Below, one piece after another: positions 9,576 to 18,875 of a stretch of 64,000 nucleotides of DNA. The notes below the pieces were generated by a model. That model was not told where the DNA came from and did not search any database. It worked only from the letters and a program-made list of their open reading frames with translations. The stretch is from JACVRW01 sp963812415. Its GTDB lineage: Bacteria; Actinomycetota; Thermoleophilia; Solirubrobacterales; Thermoleophilaceae. Position numbers and translations under genes: made by a program. The DNA lies in contig CAWEVH010000006.1 in NCBI GenBank assembly GCA_963812415.1, forward strand, positions 124,001 to 188,000, written 5' to 3'. The stretch's first letter is position 1, and each line of letters starts with the position of its first letter.

Positions 9576-10893
9576 ATGGCGCAACCGGACCGAATCAGAC
9601 GGAGCCGCTCCGGCCGGGTGCGCGACGGGGTGATCTGGGGCGCGGCCCTCGGCGCCGCGTCCGGCGCGGTGCTCGGCGACGCGATCGCCGGGCGTCGGGG
9701 CCGGCCTCGGCGCCCTGATCGGCGCCGCGCTCTACGCGCCGGCAGAGGTGATCACGAGCCTCAGTCGGGGGCCCGCCGAGCCGAAGCCGCTCTGGTACCG
9801 GATCATCAGCAGCGCCCTGCTGATGGCCCTGTTCGGCTGGCTGCTGGGCCTGATCTACGGACCGGACGAGCCGCTCGTCACCGCGATCATCAGTGGGGCG
9901 CTCATCGGCCTGCTCGGCCTGCGCCCGGGCAAGGCGTTGCTCGGGCTCCTGGTCGGCGCCGTCCTGGGCGCCGTGTTCCAGGCTCTCGACGACAGTCCCG
10001 AACCGGCGCTGGTCGCAGCGGCGGTGGCGCTCGCCTACCGCGTGATCGCTGCGATCGCCTATCGCGGCCGCGAGCTGGTCCGGGTGATGGCCGAGGAGGT
10101 GCCGGCCTCGGAGCTGCGCTACGTCGTGCCCTTCGAGGCACGCTCCAGGTACGTCGGCGGCGACTACGTCGAGCAGCTCGCGAAGGCGCGCGGCGGCACC
10201 TTCCGCCGCAACCCGCCCGACGTCGGGATCCTCGCCTCGCTCGACAGCCTGGAGGGACCGACCTTCGACCCGAGCCAGGTGCACCCGCTGATCCGCGAGT
10301 TCTACGAGCACACCAGCCGCTTCCGGCTCTCGATCGTCCCCGAGTGGCGGCGCTGGATGAAACCCGGATACGAGCTCTTCAAGCTCGTGGTCGCGCAGCC
10401 GCTCGGCCAAGCGACGATCCCGTCCAACATCGAGGAGGCCCAGCGGGGGATGGTCAGCACGATCGACACGATCGCCCTCGACGGCGGCGAGGAGATCGAC
10501 ATCCGCGGCTGGATCCGGACCTTCGCGGACTCGGGCAAGCCGATCTACGTCGGCATCTACACGACCTTCAGGCACGAGGAGCGCGGCTACGTGAGCGTCG
10601 GCTTCCCGATCCCGAGCGCCAACTTCACCGCCACCCTCCTGCCCAGCAACGTCGACGAGCACGACTTCGTTCTGACCTCGCGTACCGAGCTCGAGTTCCC
10701 GGGCCACTACCTGAGCTCGGTCGACAGCGAGCGCGACGCGCTGACGGTTCTCAAGCTGCTCTATTTCCAGGAACGGATCTTCGTTCACGTCGCCGACGGC
10801 GACCTGAAGACCGAGCACAGCTTCTACCTGGCCGGCCAGCGCTTCCTGACTCTCCACTACGAGATCGAGCGCATCGCCGAAGCGCGCGCCTGA
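9576..10893 (+). CDS. Membrane protein with Gly-rich N-terminus, unknown function
   Basis: The protein starts at ATG 9576 (MAQPDRIRRSRSG). It enters a glycine-zipper-like stretch (GAALGAASGAVLGDAIAG) and changes frame near 9705 (one base missing at GCCGGGC), continuing GAGLGALIGAAL. Two or three further hydrophobic helices follow (ALLMALFGWLLGLIYG; LLGLLVGAVLGAVF). After about residue 170 comes a soluble domain of about 260 residues that I do not recognise. It contains YVGGDYVEQLAKARGG and a beta-rich end. A likely architecture is a membrane anchor plus a cytosolic sensor-like domain. It sits 3 bases before the YceI gene and is probably cotranscribed. Confidence 0.6.
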
Positions 10894-10896
10894 CAC

Positions 10897-11454
10897 ATGT
10901 ACGATCGCGCTGTGGCGCTTCGAGCCGGTACGCATCGGGTCGGCCATGCCAACGGAACGCTGCAGGTGCGCACGTACCGAGAGGGCCTGGCGCAGAGGGT
11001 CGGCCACGACCTGATCATCGATGTCGGGCAGTGGGAGGCAGCGGCCGAGGTCCGCGAGGATGGCACGCTGTCTGCTGTCCAGCTCAACGCCGACCCTCGC
11101 TCACTGCAGGTGCGCGAGGGGTTGCGCGGAGTCAAGCCACTGACCGACAGGGACCGTGCCGACATCCGCAACACGATCGACGAGAAGATCCTCTCCGGAC
11201 GGCGGATTGCCTTCGGCTCTACCGCGGTCGAGACCGGTGACGGTGGACTGACCGTCCGCGGTGAGCTCGAGCTCGCGGGGATGAGGCGGCCGGTCAGCTT
11301 CGAGCTCGACGCGGCGGCGGACGGCCGGGTGCGCGGGACGCTGCCCGTGACCCAAAGCGAGTGGGGGATCAAGCCGTACCGGGGGCTGATGGGCGCGCTC
11401 AAGGTTCGCGACACCGTCGAGGTCGTCCTCGACGTCGCGCTACCGTCGACCTAG
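10897..11454 (+). CDS. YceI family lipocalin-like protein
   Basis: 185 residues forming a YceI-type beta barrel. There is an early RVGHANGTLQVRTYREG segment, a central GELELAGMRRPVSFEL strand pair and a C-terminal QSEWGIKPYRGLMGALKVRDTVEVVLDV, close to the family's conserved ending. YceI barrels bind polyisoprenoid-like lipids or amides. No signal peptide is visible, so this one is probably cytoplasmic, as in many actinobacterial members. It starts 3 bases after the preceding stop. Confidence 0.85.
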   Translation: MYDRAVALRAGTHRVGHANGTLQVRTYREGLAQRVGHDLIIDVGQWEAAAEVREDGTLSAVQLNADPRSLQVREGLRGVKPLTDRDRADIRNTIDEKILSGRRIAFGSTAVETGDGGLTVRGELELAGMRRPVSFELDAAADGRVRGTLPVTQSEWGIKPYRGLMGALKVRDTVEVVLDVALPST

Positions 11455-11626
11455 CCGTCGCTCCTGCTTCGCCCGTGGTCGATCCTGGTCGCCGCCGGAC
11501 TGCTCCGTCGCATGGCAAGCAGCAGTCGTAGCTGGGACGATCGCGCTACTGCGGAACGGCGATCCCGCGCCGGCCGAGCTCTCCGACGCGGAACGTGCAG
11601 ATGCGATTCAAAAGGAGGAGTTGTCC

Positions 11627-12445
11627 GTGGTCTTCGAGACGCTCACCGTGCGCACAGAAGGGTCGGTGCTGTTCGCGGAGATTGCGGCTCCGCCCATGAA
11701 TCTTCTGGGGCCCGAACTCGTCCGCGACCTGGTCTCCCTCATTCAGCAAGCCGAGGCCGATGACGCCTTCCGGGTGCTCGTGTTCATGAGCGGCGACCCC
11801 GACTACTTCATCTCCCACGTCGACGTGACCCGGATCGCTGAATACCGGGCGGAGGCGGCGAAGCTGACCGGCGAAGCGTCGATCGCCCTGCTGTTTCGCC
11901 ACCTGAGCGCAAGCCGCCTCGTCACCATCGCGCAGATCGAAGGTCGCGTACGCGGCGCCGGCAGCGAGTTGGTACTGGCGTGCGACATGCGGTTCGCCGC
12001 GCGGGAGTCAGCGATCTTCGGTCAGTTCGAGCCAGCGTTGGGTGCGGTCCCCGGCGGGGGCGCAGTCCAACACCTCACGCGCCTCATGGGCCGCGCACGA
12101 GCGCTGGAGGTCATGTTGAGCGCGGAGGATTACGACGCGGAGCTGGCCGAACGGTACGGCTGGATCAACCGAGCATTGTCGGCCCACACCCTGGGCGATT
12201 TCGTCCGATCGCTCGCTCATCGGATCGCTGGATTTCCGGCCGCCGGCCATGCCGTGGTCAAGGAGCGGGTCAACGCGATCGCTCTCGCGCCGGCCAACGA
12301 CTTCCGTCGCGATTCCGATCTCTTCGGTAAGGGCATGCGCAACCCCGAGGCGCAAAGCCAGATCCGAGCCGCGACCAAGCGTGGCTTCCAGACCCGAGAC
12401 GCGGAAATGGCCCTGGCCCGGATGCTGGGCGACTTGGGTGACTGA
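11627..12445 (+). CDS. Enoyl-CoA hydratase/isomerase (crotonase) family protein
   Basis: A 272-residue crotonase fold. Conserved parts include the A-loop after PPMNLL and GRVRGAGSELVLACDMRFAA, which forms the oxyanion hole. GQFEPALGAVPGGGA is the segment where active-site Glu or Asp residues sit, and RALEVMLSAEDYDAELAERYGWINR is the usual C-terminal helix. Only one possible catalytic acid is seen (Glu in QFEP), so the reaction (hydration, isomerisation or hydrolysis of an acyl-CoA) is open. I prefer GTG 11627 because a perfect AAGGAGG lies 8 bases before it; TTG 11621 would be too close. Confidence 0.85.
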   Translation: MVFETLTVRTEGSVLFAEIAAPPMNLLGPELVRDLVSLIQQAEADDAFRVLVFMSGDPDYFISHVDVTRIAEYRAEAAKLTGEASIALLFRHLSASRLVTIAQIEGRVRGAGSELVLACDMRFAARESAIFGQFEPALGAVPGGGAVQHLTRLMGRARALEVMLSAEDYDAELAERYGWINRALSAHTLGDFVRSLAHRIAGFPAAGHAVVKERVNAIALAPANDFRRDSDLFGKGMRNPEAQSQIRAATKRGFQTRDAEMALARMLGDLGD

Positions 12446-12465
12446 GCCGCAGTCCTAGGCGCCCC

Positions 12466-14676
12466 GTGCGCGCGTCATCATCTGCTCGCCGGCATCCACC
12501 GGACGGCTTCAGAGATACCTCCACGCGCGCCTTGAAGACGACTAGACGCGGTCCACGACTCGCCCTAGGCCCAGCCGCCGGCCCTCCCCGCGTGCGAGCG
12601 ATCACGGCCGCCTTCGGACTGTTCTCGCTGTCGTATGCGGCGGTCACCCTGGCGCTCTCGATCTACGGCTTCGATGTGGCCGGAGCCCTGGGAGCCGGGC
12701 TGGCGGGAGCGCGAGTCATCCCGGCCGCATTCGCCGGGATCATCGGCGGGAGGGTGGCGGCCCGCGCCCCGCCCGGGCTCGTGCTGCTCGGGGTGACAAC
12801 CGGAGAGGTGTTGCTGCTCGGCGCCATCTGTGGGGCGGTCCTCGCTCACGCGCCGTTCGCGATCGTGCTCGCGCTCGCGATCGTGGACGCCGTGGTGGTC
12901 ATGGCGTATCAACCGGCGCAGGCTCGGCTGCTGCCCGCCCTCGTGCGCACACCCTCCGAGCTCACGGCGGCTGTCGCCCGGCTGACCAACGTCAAAGGGG
13001 CCGGCCAGGTGGGCGGGGCCCTCGCCGGCGGGGCGCTCATCGCCGTCGCGGGGGCGGCGGCGACGTTTCTGGTGGCGGCGCTCGTGATCGCGGTGGCGGG
13101 AATCGTCATGGTCTCCGTCGTCAGGGGTGTGCCGGGAGCGGAGACGCAGACCGGCGCCGGCGCCGCCGGCCCCAAAGACCCGTCCCGGCTTCGGATAGAT
13201 TCGCGCGTCGCACGGGTGATGGCGGTCGCGGGAATCCGCTCGTTCGTGCGCGGTCTTTGGCTCACCCTCACGACCGTCGTGGCGCTCGACCTGATGGGAC
13301 TGGGCGAGTCCGGGGTCGGTGTGCTGATCGCCGCCGCGGGGATCGGCGTGCTCATTGCGTTTCCGGTCAGCGCCCTGCTCGTGGACCGCCGCTCGCTGAT
13401 GGTGCCGCTGACGGTGGCACTCGTGCTGTTTGGGGCGCCGCTCCTCGTGATCGCAGCCCTGCCGGAGCCCGCACTTGCCTTCGGCCTGATCGCGGTGTGG
13501 GGTTTGGGAGCGGCGCTCGCCGACGCGACGATGAGCTCGCTGCTGTTCCGGATCGTGGCGGGTCCCCAGATCGCGCGCGTGGTGGGCGCGATCGAGAGCC
13601 TCAAGCTCGCGCTGGGTGGCGCCGGCGCGCTCTCCGCGCCGGCCCTCGTCGGCTTGTTCGGCGTCCGTGGCGCCATTGCATGCACCGGCCTTCTCCCCTT
13701 CGTCTTGCTGGCCGCGGAATGGCGCGGCCTGCGCCGAGTCGATGATGTCGCCGGCCGCCGCGTCAAGCGGGTAGAGCTGCTGGGGCGCGTTCCTCTGTTC
13801 CGGGCGCTCCGGGTCGATGCGCTCGAGCAGGCCGCGGCAGCGCTGGTCCCGGTCGAGGTGCCGGCCGGCGTGGAGGTCGTGCGCCAGGACGATCCGCACG
13901 CACAGCGGTTCTTCCTGGTCGAGGACGGGACGGCCGACGTGCTGGTGGACGGTTGGCTCGTATCGAGCCTGGGGCCCGGTTCATCGTTTGGCGAGAAGGC
14001 GCTGCTGCGATCCGTCCCACGGGCGGCCACGGTGCGGGCAAGGACACCGATGCGGCTGCGGGCCCTCGACCGCGCGGCCTTCCTCGCCGCCGCCACGGGC
14101 GCGCCGGGCGGCACGGTACCGGAGCCCGGGGGTGGGCCAACAACACCGGCGGAGCCGGCCGAGCTGCTGCGCGTCGTCCCGTTGTTGACCGGCCTCGAGC
14201 AGCGTACGCTCGAGGAGCTGGCGGCGCTCGGCCACGAGCGAACGGTTCGCGCCGGCGAGGACGTGGTTCGCGAGGGGGAGCCGGCCGACCGCTTCTATGT
14301 GCTGCTCGACGGAGAGGCGGGCGTGTACTCGGGCGAGCGGCTTGTCCGCACCCTCGCGCCAAGCGATCACTTCGGCGAGATCGCGCTCCTCCACCACGTT
14401 CCCCGCACCGCGACCGTCCGCGGCATGACCCACCTGCGTCTCTTCTCCCTCGACCGCGAAGCGCTCCTCGAGGCAAGTCCGGACGTCCGCGCTCAGCCGC
14501 CCCAGCAGTTCGTCGAACGGGCTCGGCCCCTCGGGCGCGTCGGAGGGGACGCGCTCGGCCATCTCCGCCGCCGTAGCGCGGCGGACAGGCGGTGCGGACG
14601 GGTCATGGAGGAGGTCGACGACCGCATCGACCGCTCGGTAGCCGAGGTCGCGCATCGTCTCGGGGTCCAGCGATAG
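12466..14676 (+). CDS. MFS transporter with two C-terminal cyclic-nucleotide-binding domains
   Basis: About 420 residues of 10-12 membrane helices (major facilitator type, with a cytosolic break after VVRGVPG). Two tandem CNB domains follow. The first has LLGRVPLFRAL, then PGSSFGEKALLRSVPRAATV; the second has VPLLTGLEQRTLEEL, then SDHFGEIALLHHVPRTATV. The FGE...PRTATV parts are phosphate-binding cassettes where Glu and Arg hold cAMP or cGMP. Transport is therefore probably gated by a cyclic nucleotide. The last 65 or so residues are antisense to a decarboxylase remnant, so the natural C-terminus is lost. The start GTG 12466 is uncertain; GTG 12592 is an alternative. Confidence 0.85.
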   Translation: MRASSSARRHPPDGFRDTSTRALKTTRRGPRLALGPAAGPPRVRAITAAFGLFSLSYAAVTLALSIYGFDVAGALGAGLAGARVIPAAFAGIIGGRVAARAPPGLVLLGVTTGEVLLLGAICGAVLAHAPFAIVLALAIVDAVVVMAYQPAQARLLPALVRTPSELTAAVARLTNVKGAGQVGGALAGGALIAVAGAAATFLVAALVIAVAGIVMVSVVRGVPGAETQTGAGAAGPKDPSRLRIDSRVARVMAVAGIRSFVRGLWLTLTTVVALDLMGLGESGVGVLIAAAGIGVLIAFPVSALLVDRRSLMVPLTVALVLFGAPLLVIAALPEPALAFGLIAVWGLGAALADATMSSLLFRIVAGPQIARVVGAIESLKLALGGAGALSAPALVGLFGVRGAIACTGLLPFVLLAAEWRGLRRVDDVAGRRVKRVELLGRVPLFRALRVDALEQAAAALVPVEVPAGVEVVRQDDPHAQRFFLVEDGTADVLVDGWLVSSLGPGSSFGEKALLRSVPRAATVRARTPMRLRALDRAAFLAAATGAPGGTVPEPGGGPTTPAEPAELLRVVPLLTGLEQRTLEELAALGHERTVRAGEDVVREGEPADRFYVLLDGEAGVYSGERLVRTLAPSDHFGEIALLHHVPRTATVRGMTHLRLFSLDREALLEASPDVRAQPPQQFVERARPLGRVGGDALGHLRRRSAADRRCGRVMEEVDDRIDRSVAEVAHRLGVQR

Positions 14677-14697
14677 CGGGTCGTCGCGTTCTCCCAT
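14479..14697 (-). pseudogene. N-terminal remnant of a PLP-dependent (aromatic amino acid type) decarboxylase
   Basis: The first 73 residues, from MGERDDPLSLDPETMRDLGY through VDAVVDLLHDPSAPPVRR to FDELLGRLSADV, match the opening of group II pyridoxal decarboxylases (aromatic-L-amino-acid decarboxylase type). The similarity stops at about 14479, where the frame becomes antisense to the MFS-CNB gene. The PLP lysine region and about 85% of the enzyme are missing. A deletion, or a misjoin, seems to have fused two convergent genes here. Confidence 0.6.
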
Positions 14698-14773
14698 GGC
14701 CGGCGATCCTGCCCGATACTCGGCCGACGTTCAAGGAACCTCACACATTGCCGATACGCTGGGTTTCGAGCCC

Positions 14774-15265
14774 ATGACTGAGGAACACGCGCGCGCAATC
14801 GTCATGGGTCCAGGCGACGGCCAGACGGTTGCCAACCCTGCCGGCGGAGGGCTGACCTACAAGGCCCGCAGCGGACAGACCGGGGGAGCACTGACCGTCT
14901 GGGAGAGCACCGCCGCACCGGGAGAGGGCCCGCCCCTTCACCTGCACGTCAACGAGGACGAGTTCATGTACGTGCTCGAAGGCCGAGTTCGCTTCAGGCT
15001 GGGTGAGAGCCACCACACGTCGGCCGCCGGCTCATTCGTGTTCATACCGCGGGGCGTCCCCCACACATGGCAAAACGCGGGAGATGGTCATGCCCGCATT
15101 CTGTTCGCCTTCACGCCGGCGTCGCCCGGCATGGAGCGCTTCTTCGAGCGCTCCGCGGAGCTCCCCGAGGACACGCGGATGGCAGATGCCTTCAGGACGC
15201 TCGCGAGCGACGCGGGCATGGAGGTTCTCGGTCCTCCGCTGGCACAGTCTGACGCCGGGATGTAG
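14774..15265 (+). CDS. Single-domain cupin protein
   Basis: 163 residues with both cupin motifs intact. Motif 1 is PPLHLHVNEDEFMYVLEGRV (His, His and Glu ligands); motif 2 is FIPRGVPHTWQN (His ligand). A metal-binding small beta barrel of the quercetinase/dioxygenase-like class is predicted; substrate unknown. I chose the ATG at 14774 (MTEEHARAIV) because homologous cupins start about here. The upstream frame to 14696 overlaps the decarboxylase remnant's start codon on the other strand. Confidence 0.85.
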   Translation: MTEEHARAIVMGPGDGQTVANPAGGGLTYKARSGQTGGALTVWESTAAPGEGPPLHLHVNEDEFMYVLEGRVRFRLGESHHTSAAGSFVFIPRGVPHTWQNAGDGHARILFAFTPASPGMERFFERSAELPEDTRMADAFRTLASDAGMEVLGPPLAQSDAGM

Positions 15266-15346
15266 GTCCCTTCGCGAATGCGGTCAGCGTGAGCGATCGC
15301 GTTCGCCGAGCCGCCCAACGCCGCGAGCCCGTCACCTCGCTAAGGA

Positions 15347-17088
15347 TCAGGCGCATGGGATCACCGCTCGGACAATTGTTCCCTTGCCCGGCTGCGAGTC
15401 CACCTCGAGCGTCCCACCCAGGGCCGAGACGCGGTCGAGCAGCCCTCGCAGACCCGAGCCGGTCGCCGGATCGGCGCCGCCGACGCCGTCGTCCGAAACC
15501 TCTACGAGCACCTGGCCATCGGCGCGCGTCACGCTGATGCCGGCCCGGCTCGCCCGCGCGTATCGGGCGACGTTGGTGAGGGCCTCGGCCACGACGAAGT
15601 AGGAGGCGGACTCCACCCGATCGGGCAGGCGCTTCGTAGGCGTGGCCTCGACCTCAACGGGCAGCGGGGCTCGATCTGCCAATCCCTTGAGCGCCGCTCT
15701 GAGGCCGCGGTCCGAGAGCACCGAGGGGTGAATCCCGCGCGCGAGCTCGCGCAGCTCCTCGAGCGCCTGGTCGAGCTCGAGCCGGGCCGCGTCGAGCTGC
15801 CGCGACAGCTCTGAGTCCCCGTCGGTGCTGGAGGAGATCATGCGGAGGTTGAGCGCGAGGGCGACGAGGCGTTGCTGGGCGCCATCGTGGAGGTCGCGCT
15901 CGAGCCGCCGCCGCGCCGCGTCGCCGGACTCGACGATGCGCGCACGGGAGGCACTGACCTCTTCGACCTTTGCCTGCAGGTCCGCCGCGAGACGCTCGTT
16001 CTCGAGCGTCAAGGTCGCGGCCGCCACGACGGCGTGAACCAGCTCGTGCTCGTCGTCGCGCGAGGAGTCGTAGGTGAGCACGACCTCGGGCTTGTCACCG
16101 GCCTCAAGGGGAGTGAAGGCTCGATCCGGACCCCCCGGCGGAATCGCGATCCGCTGGCCGGCCGTGTCCACGTAGCCGCCGTCGGATGCCAGGTAGACAA
16201 GCTCGAGCGAGGTGCCGTCAAGCGCGTCGGCGAGCGCGTGGCAGATGCCGCCACGGCGGATGCTCGGGTCCCCGAGCCGTGCCACCACCTCGCTCACGGC
16301 TGCGGCGCCGGCGACGCGGCTGCGCAGCAGCCCGGCGAGAAAGGCGAACGGCACCGTGCACATGACCACGTAGCGGGCGTCCTCGAGCGCCTGGAGCGAC
16401 ATCCTCGTCCACGTAGGCGAGCAGCGCCGCATACCAGATGCCGAGCAGCGCCATCACGAGACCGCCGCTCGCGAGCACCGGGCCCAGCGCCTGCCGCTGC
16501 AAGGGCGACGCCGCGGCCCAACGCCGCGCGAGGATCACGGCGAGGCCGACCAGCAGCACGAGGGCGAACCAGAAGCGCGACCGGCTGAGCGTGACCGAGA
16601 GGTCGCGCGTTGCCCTCGACGAGCAGAGGGTTCTCGGGCAGCCCGAGGCTGGTCGTGTCCTGGAACAGCACCTGCACCGGGTGGACGACCCACGCGCTGA
16701 AGTACGTGCCCGCCACCAGCACGCGCTCGAGCCGGCCGTGGAGGGTGCCGCCGGGGAAGGCGAGCAGCATGTGATACAGCAGCGCCCACTGGGACGTGAT
16801 GAAGAGGAGCCCGACGAGGAAGACCCAGGGCTCGGTCGACACCCGCAGGCCGGCGAGACAGGCGCTGAAGCCGACCGCGGTCATGAGCGCGCCGAAGCGG
16901 CTCTCGGGCTGGCGTAGCCACGCGTAGATCCCGGTGCCGATGAACGCCCACCCGATCAGCGGACCGGTGACCGCGATCAGCTCGCGCTGATGGCCGCCCT
17001 CGTTCGCCAGTGCGAGGGCCAGCGGCACGGCCCCGGCCACGAAGCCGAGACTCCCGAGCAGGAGCAGTGCACGTCTGAGGCTTCTCAT
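15347..17088 (-). CDS. Membrane sensor histidine kinase (HisKA_3/NarL-type), orphan
   Basis: The span starts at ATG 17086-17088 (MRSLRRALLLLG) and needs two frame changes, near 16600 and 16400. About six membrane helices (LLLLGSLGFVAGAVPLALAL, GWAFIGTGIYAW and others) precede a short GAF-like or linker region. The kinase core follows: RDLHDGAQQRLV holds the phospho-accepting His. The ATPase part has EALTNVARYARA (N box), DDGVGG and SGLRGLLDRVSALGG. This is the LiaS/DesK/NarX class, which normally phosphorylates a LuxR-type response regulator. None is adjacent, so the partner is elsewhere, or the FHA-HTH protein at 8 kb is worth a look. Confidence 0.85.
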
Positions 17089-17259
17089 CCCCGCGGCTTC
17101 TCGGCGTTGCCTCGCACTCAAGCGGTCGGAAAGCCTGGGCCCGGAGCCGGGATCGTGATCGACCAACGGGACCGCGGGCCCAGTTCGGCCCCTCAATTGT
17201 CCCTCTCGAGCGCCTCCGATGCCACGCGCCCGGTTTCCCGCGGGCGGGCGATCATTGCT

Positions 17260-18630
17260 TCAGCCGAACACTCCCTGCGGGTCGTACGTTTCCTTCACAC
17301 GCCGCACCCGCTCGAGGTTGCCGCCCCAGTAGGCGCGGGGCTCGTCGGGTAGGTCCGTATCGGGGAAGTTCGCGTACACGCCGCCAGAGCCGAAGGGATG
17401 CACGAGCTCCCACGAGTCCGACAGCCAGGCGCGCGCGGCCTCGGTGGGGGCGCCGTCGAAACCGGCCGGGACGACGACCGAGTGCTCGAGCAGGAACAGC
17501 TCGTCGCGGTGCGGGAACGCGGTGGCGTCGGCCGGCACGCGGTTGTAGGCGCCGCCCCAGGGCATGAAGTCGAGCTTCCGGACCTCCGCGGGCCGGCGTC
17601 CCCGGGCGAACAGCTCCACCAGCGCCTGGACAGCGTCGGCCGGCAGCGGCTCGCGGAAGAACTCCGACTTCATGTACGGGCGGCCGTGCTCGTCCTCCTG
17701 GTCGCCCGGGCCGCGCTCCGCGAGGTAGTTCTTCAGCGAGCCGTAGCGCATGTGCGCGCGCTCCGAGGAGACGGGGTCCGCGCCGGCGAGCGCCACGAAC
17801 TCGTCGAGCAGGGCCGCTGTCTCGGTCTCGGTGCCGATCATCGAGCCGAACAGGTGGACCACCGGATCGGCGCCGACCTCCCCGCCGACGGTGACCAGCA
17901 GGCTCGCCGCGAGCTCGTCGGGCCCTGTCGGCGACCACTCCTGCCAAGCGGCGATCAGCGCCGCTGCGCGCTCGTAGGGCCACTCGAGGTGGAACGAGGT
18001 GGCCGCCGGCTCGGGCGCCGTGCGGAGCGTGAGGCGCGTGACCACGCCGAGGCCCTGGGCGCCCGCCCCGCGCAGCGCCCAGAACAGGTCCTCGTGGCGC
18101 TGTTCGTCGCAGTCCACCAGCTGCCCGTCGGCCAGCACCACCTGTGCCGCGACGAGCCGGTCCGACGTGAGCCCCCGGCTGCGGCCCAGCAGGCCAAGCC
18201 CGCCGCCGAGCGCCTGGCCGCCGATCCCGACCGTGGCGCCGCAGCCGGCCGGGATCGTGACTTCGTGTTGGGCCAGGGCGGCGTAGAGGTCCCCGAGCCG
18301 AAAGCCAGGGCCCACGGCGGCCAGGCCGTCAGAGACCTCCAGGGCATGCAGCCCCGTGAGGTCCAGCACCATCCCGGGGCCAGACGAGCGCCCAGCGAAG
18401 TCGTGCCCTCCGCTCCGCACGGCGAGCTCGATATCCGAGCGACGCGCGAACGCAATCGCCTCGACCACGTCCTCGGGCGTCCGGCACAGCACCACGGCCC
18501 GCGGGCGCACGTCGTGGAAGCGCGGGATCTGCGGCCTGCGAAGCTCGTCGTATCCTGGCGAGCCGGGGAGCACAACCTCGCCCTCCAGAGCCGCCCCCAG
18601 GTCCCGCCAACCCGTCTCGATGGTGGCCAT
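17260..18630 (-). CDS. FAD-linked oxidase with berberine-bridge C-terminus
   Basis: About 456 residues. The FAD_binding_4 (PCMH) fold has VRSGGHDFAGRS, whose His can carry covalent FAD, and GIGGQALGGGLGLLGRSRG. The second covalent site, a Cys in this loop, is absent. The C-terminal BBE motif reads YWGGNLERVRRVKETYDPQGVF. It likely oxidises an alcohol, sugar or alkaloid-like substrate with O2 or another acceptor. I chose ATG 18628-18630 (MATIETGW) because AGGGGG lies 7 bases upstream; an earlier in-frame start at 18684 is weaker. The 245 bases upstream (18631-18875) contain no gene. Confidence 0.85.
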   Translation of the reverse strand: MATIETGWRDLGAALEGEVVLPGSPGYDELRRPQIPRFHDVRPRAVVLCRTPEDVVEAIAFARRSDIELAVRSGGHDFAGRSSGPGMVLDLTGLHALEVSDGLAAVGPGFRLGDLYAALAQHEVTIPAGCGATVGIGGQALGGGLGLLGRSRGLTSDRLVAAQVVLADGQLVDCDEQRHEDLFWALRGAGAQGLGVVTRLTLRTAPEPAATSFHLEWPYERAAALIAAWQEWSPTGPDELAASLLVTVGGEVGADPVVHLFGSMIGTETETAALLDEFVALAGADPVSSERAHMRYGSLKNYLAERGPGDQEDEHGRPYMKSEFFREPLPADAVQALVELFARGRRPAEVRKLDFMPWGGAYNRVPADATAFPHRDELFLLEHSVVVPAGFDGAPTEAARAWLSDSWELVHPFGSGGVYANFPDTDLPDEPRAYWGGNLERVRRVKETYDPQGVFG

Positions 18631-18875
18631 ATCACGCCCCCTGCGAAGCTCGCGCGGACCGAGACTCGGCCTCTTGTCCGTCACGCCCCCAGGCGACGAT
18701 CCGCCCCGGGTGGATGCGGATCAGCGGTCGTGAGCGGACGCTGACTGACGACGTCATTCTCGGTTCCCGTGGTGGTCGGCAAGGTCGGGGTTGCGCACGG
18801 ATGGAGGCTATCCGAGCAGCGCGGGCCGCCCGGAGTGGCTCCTGGCCCGTGCAGGTCGGGAGCCCTGTCGTGCGG

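Noticed and set aside
9595..11007. 470-residue open frame on the minus strand
   Set aside because: Antisense of the membrane protein and YceI genes, which have clear protein character. GC-rich codons leave few stops in shadow frames. The same applies to long minus-strand frames at 4811-5845, 6200-7624 and 20159-21289, and plus-strand frames at 17398-18744.
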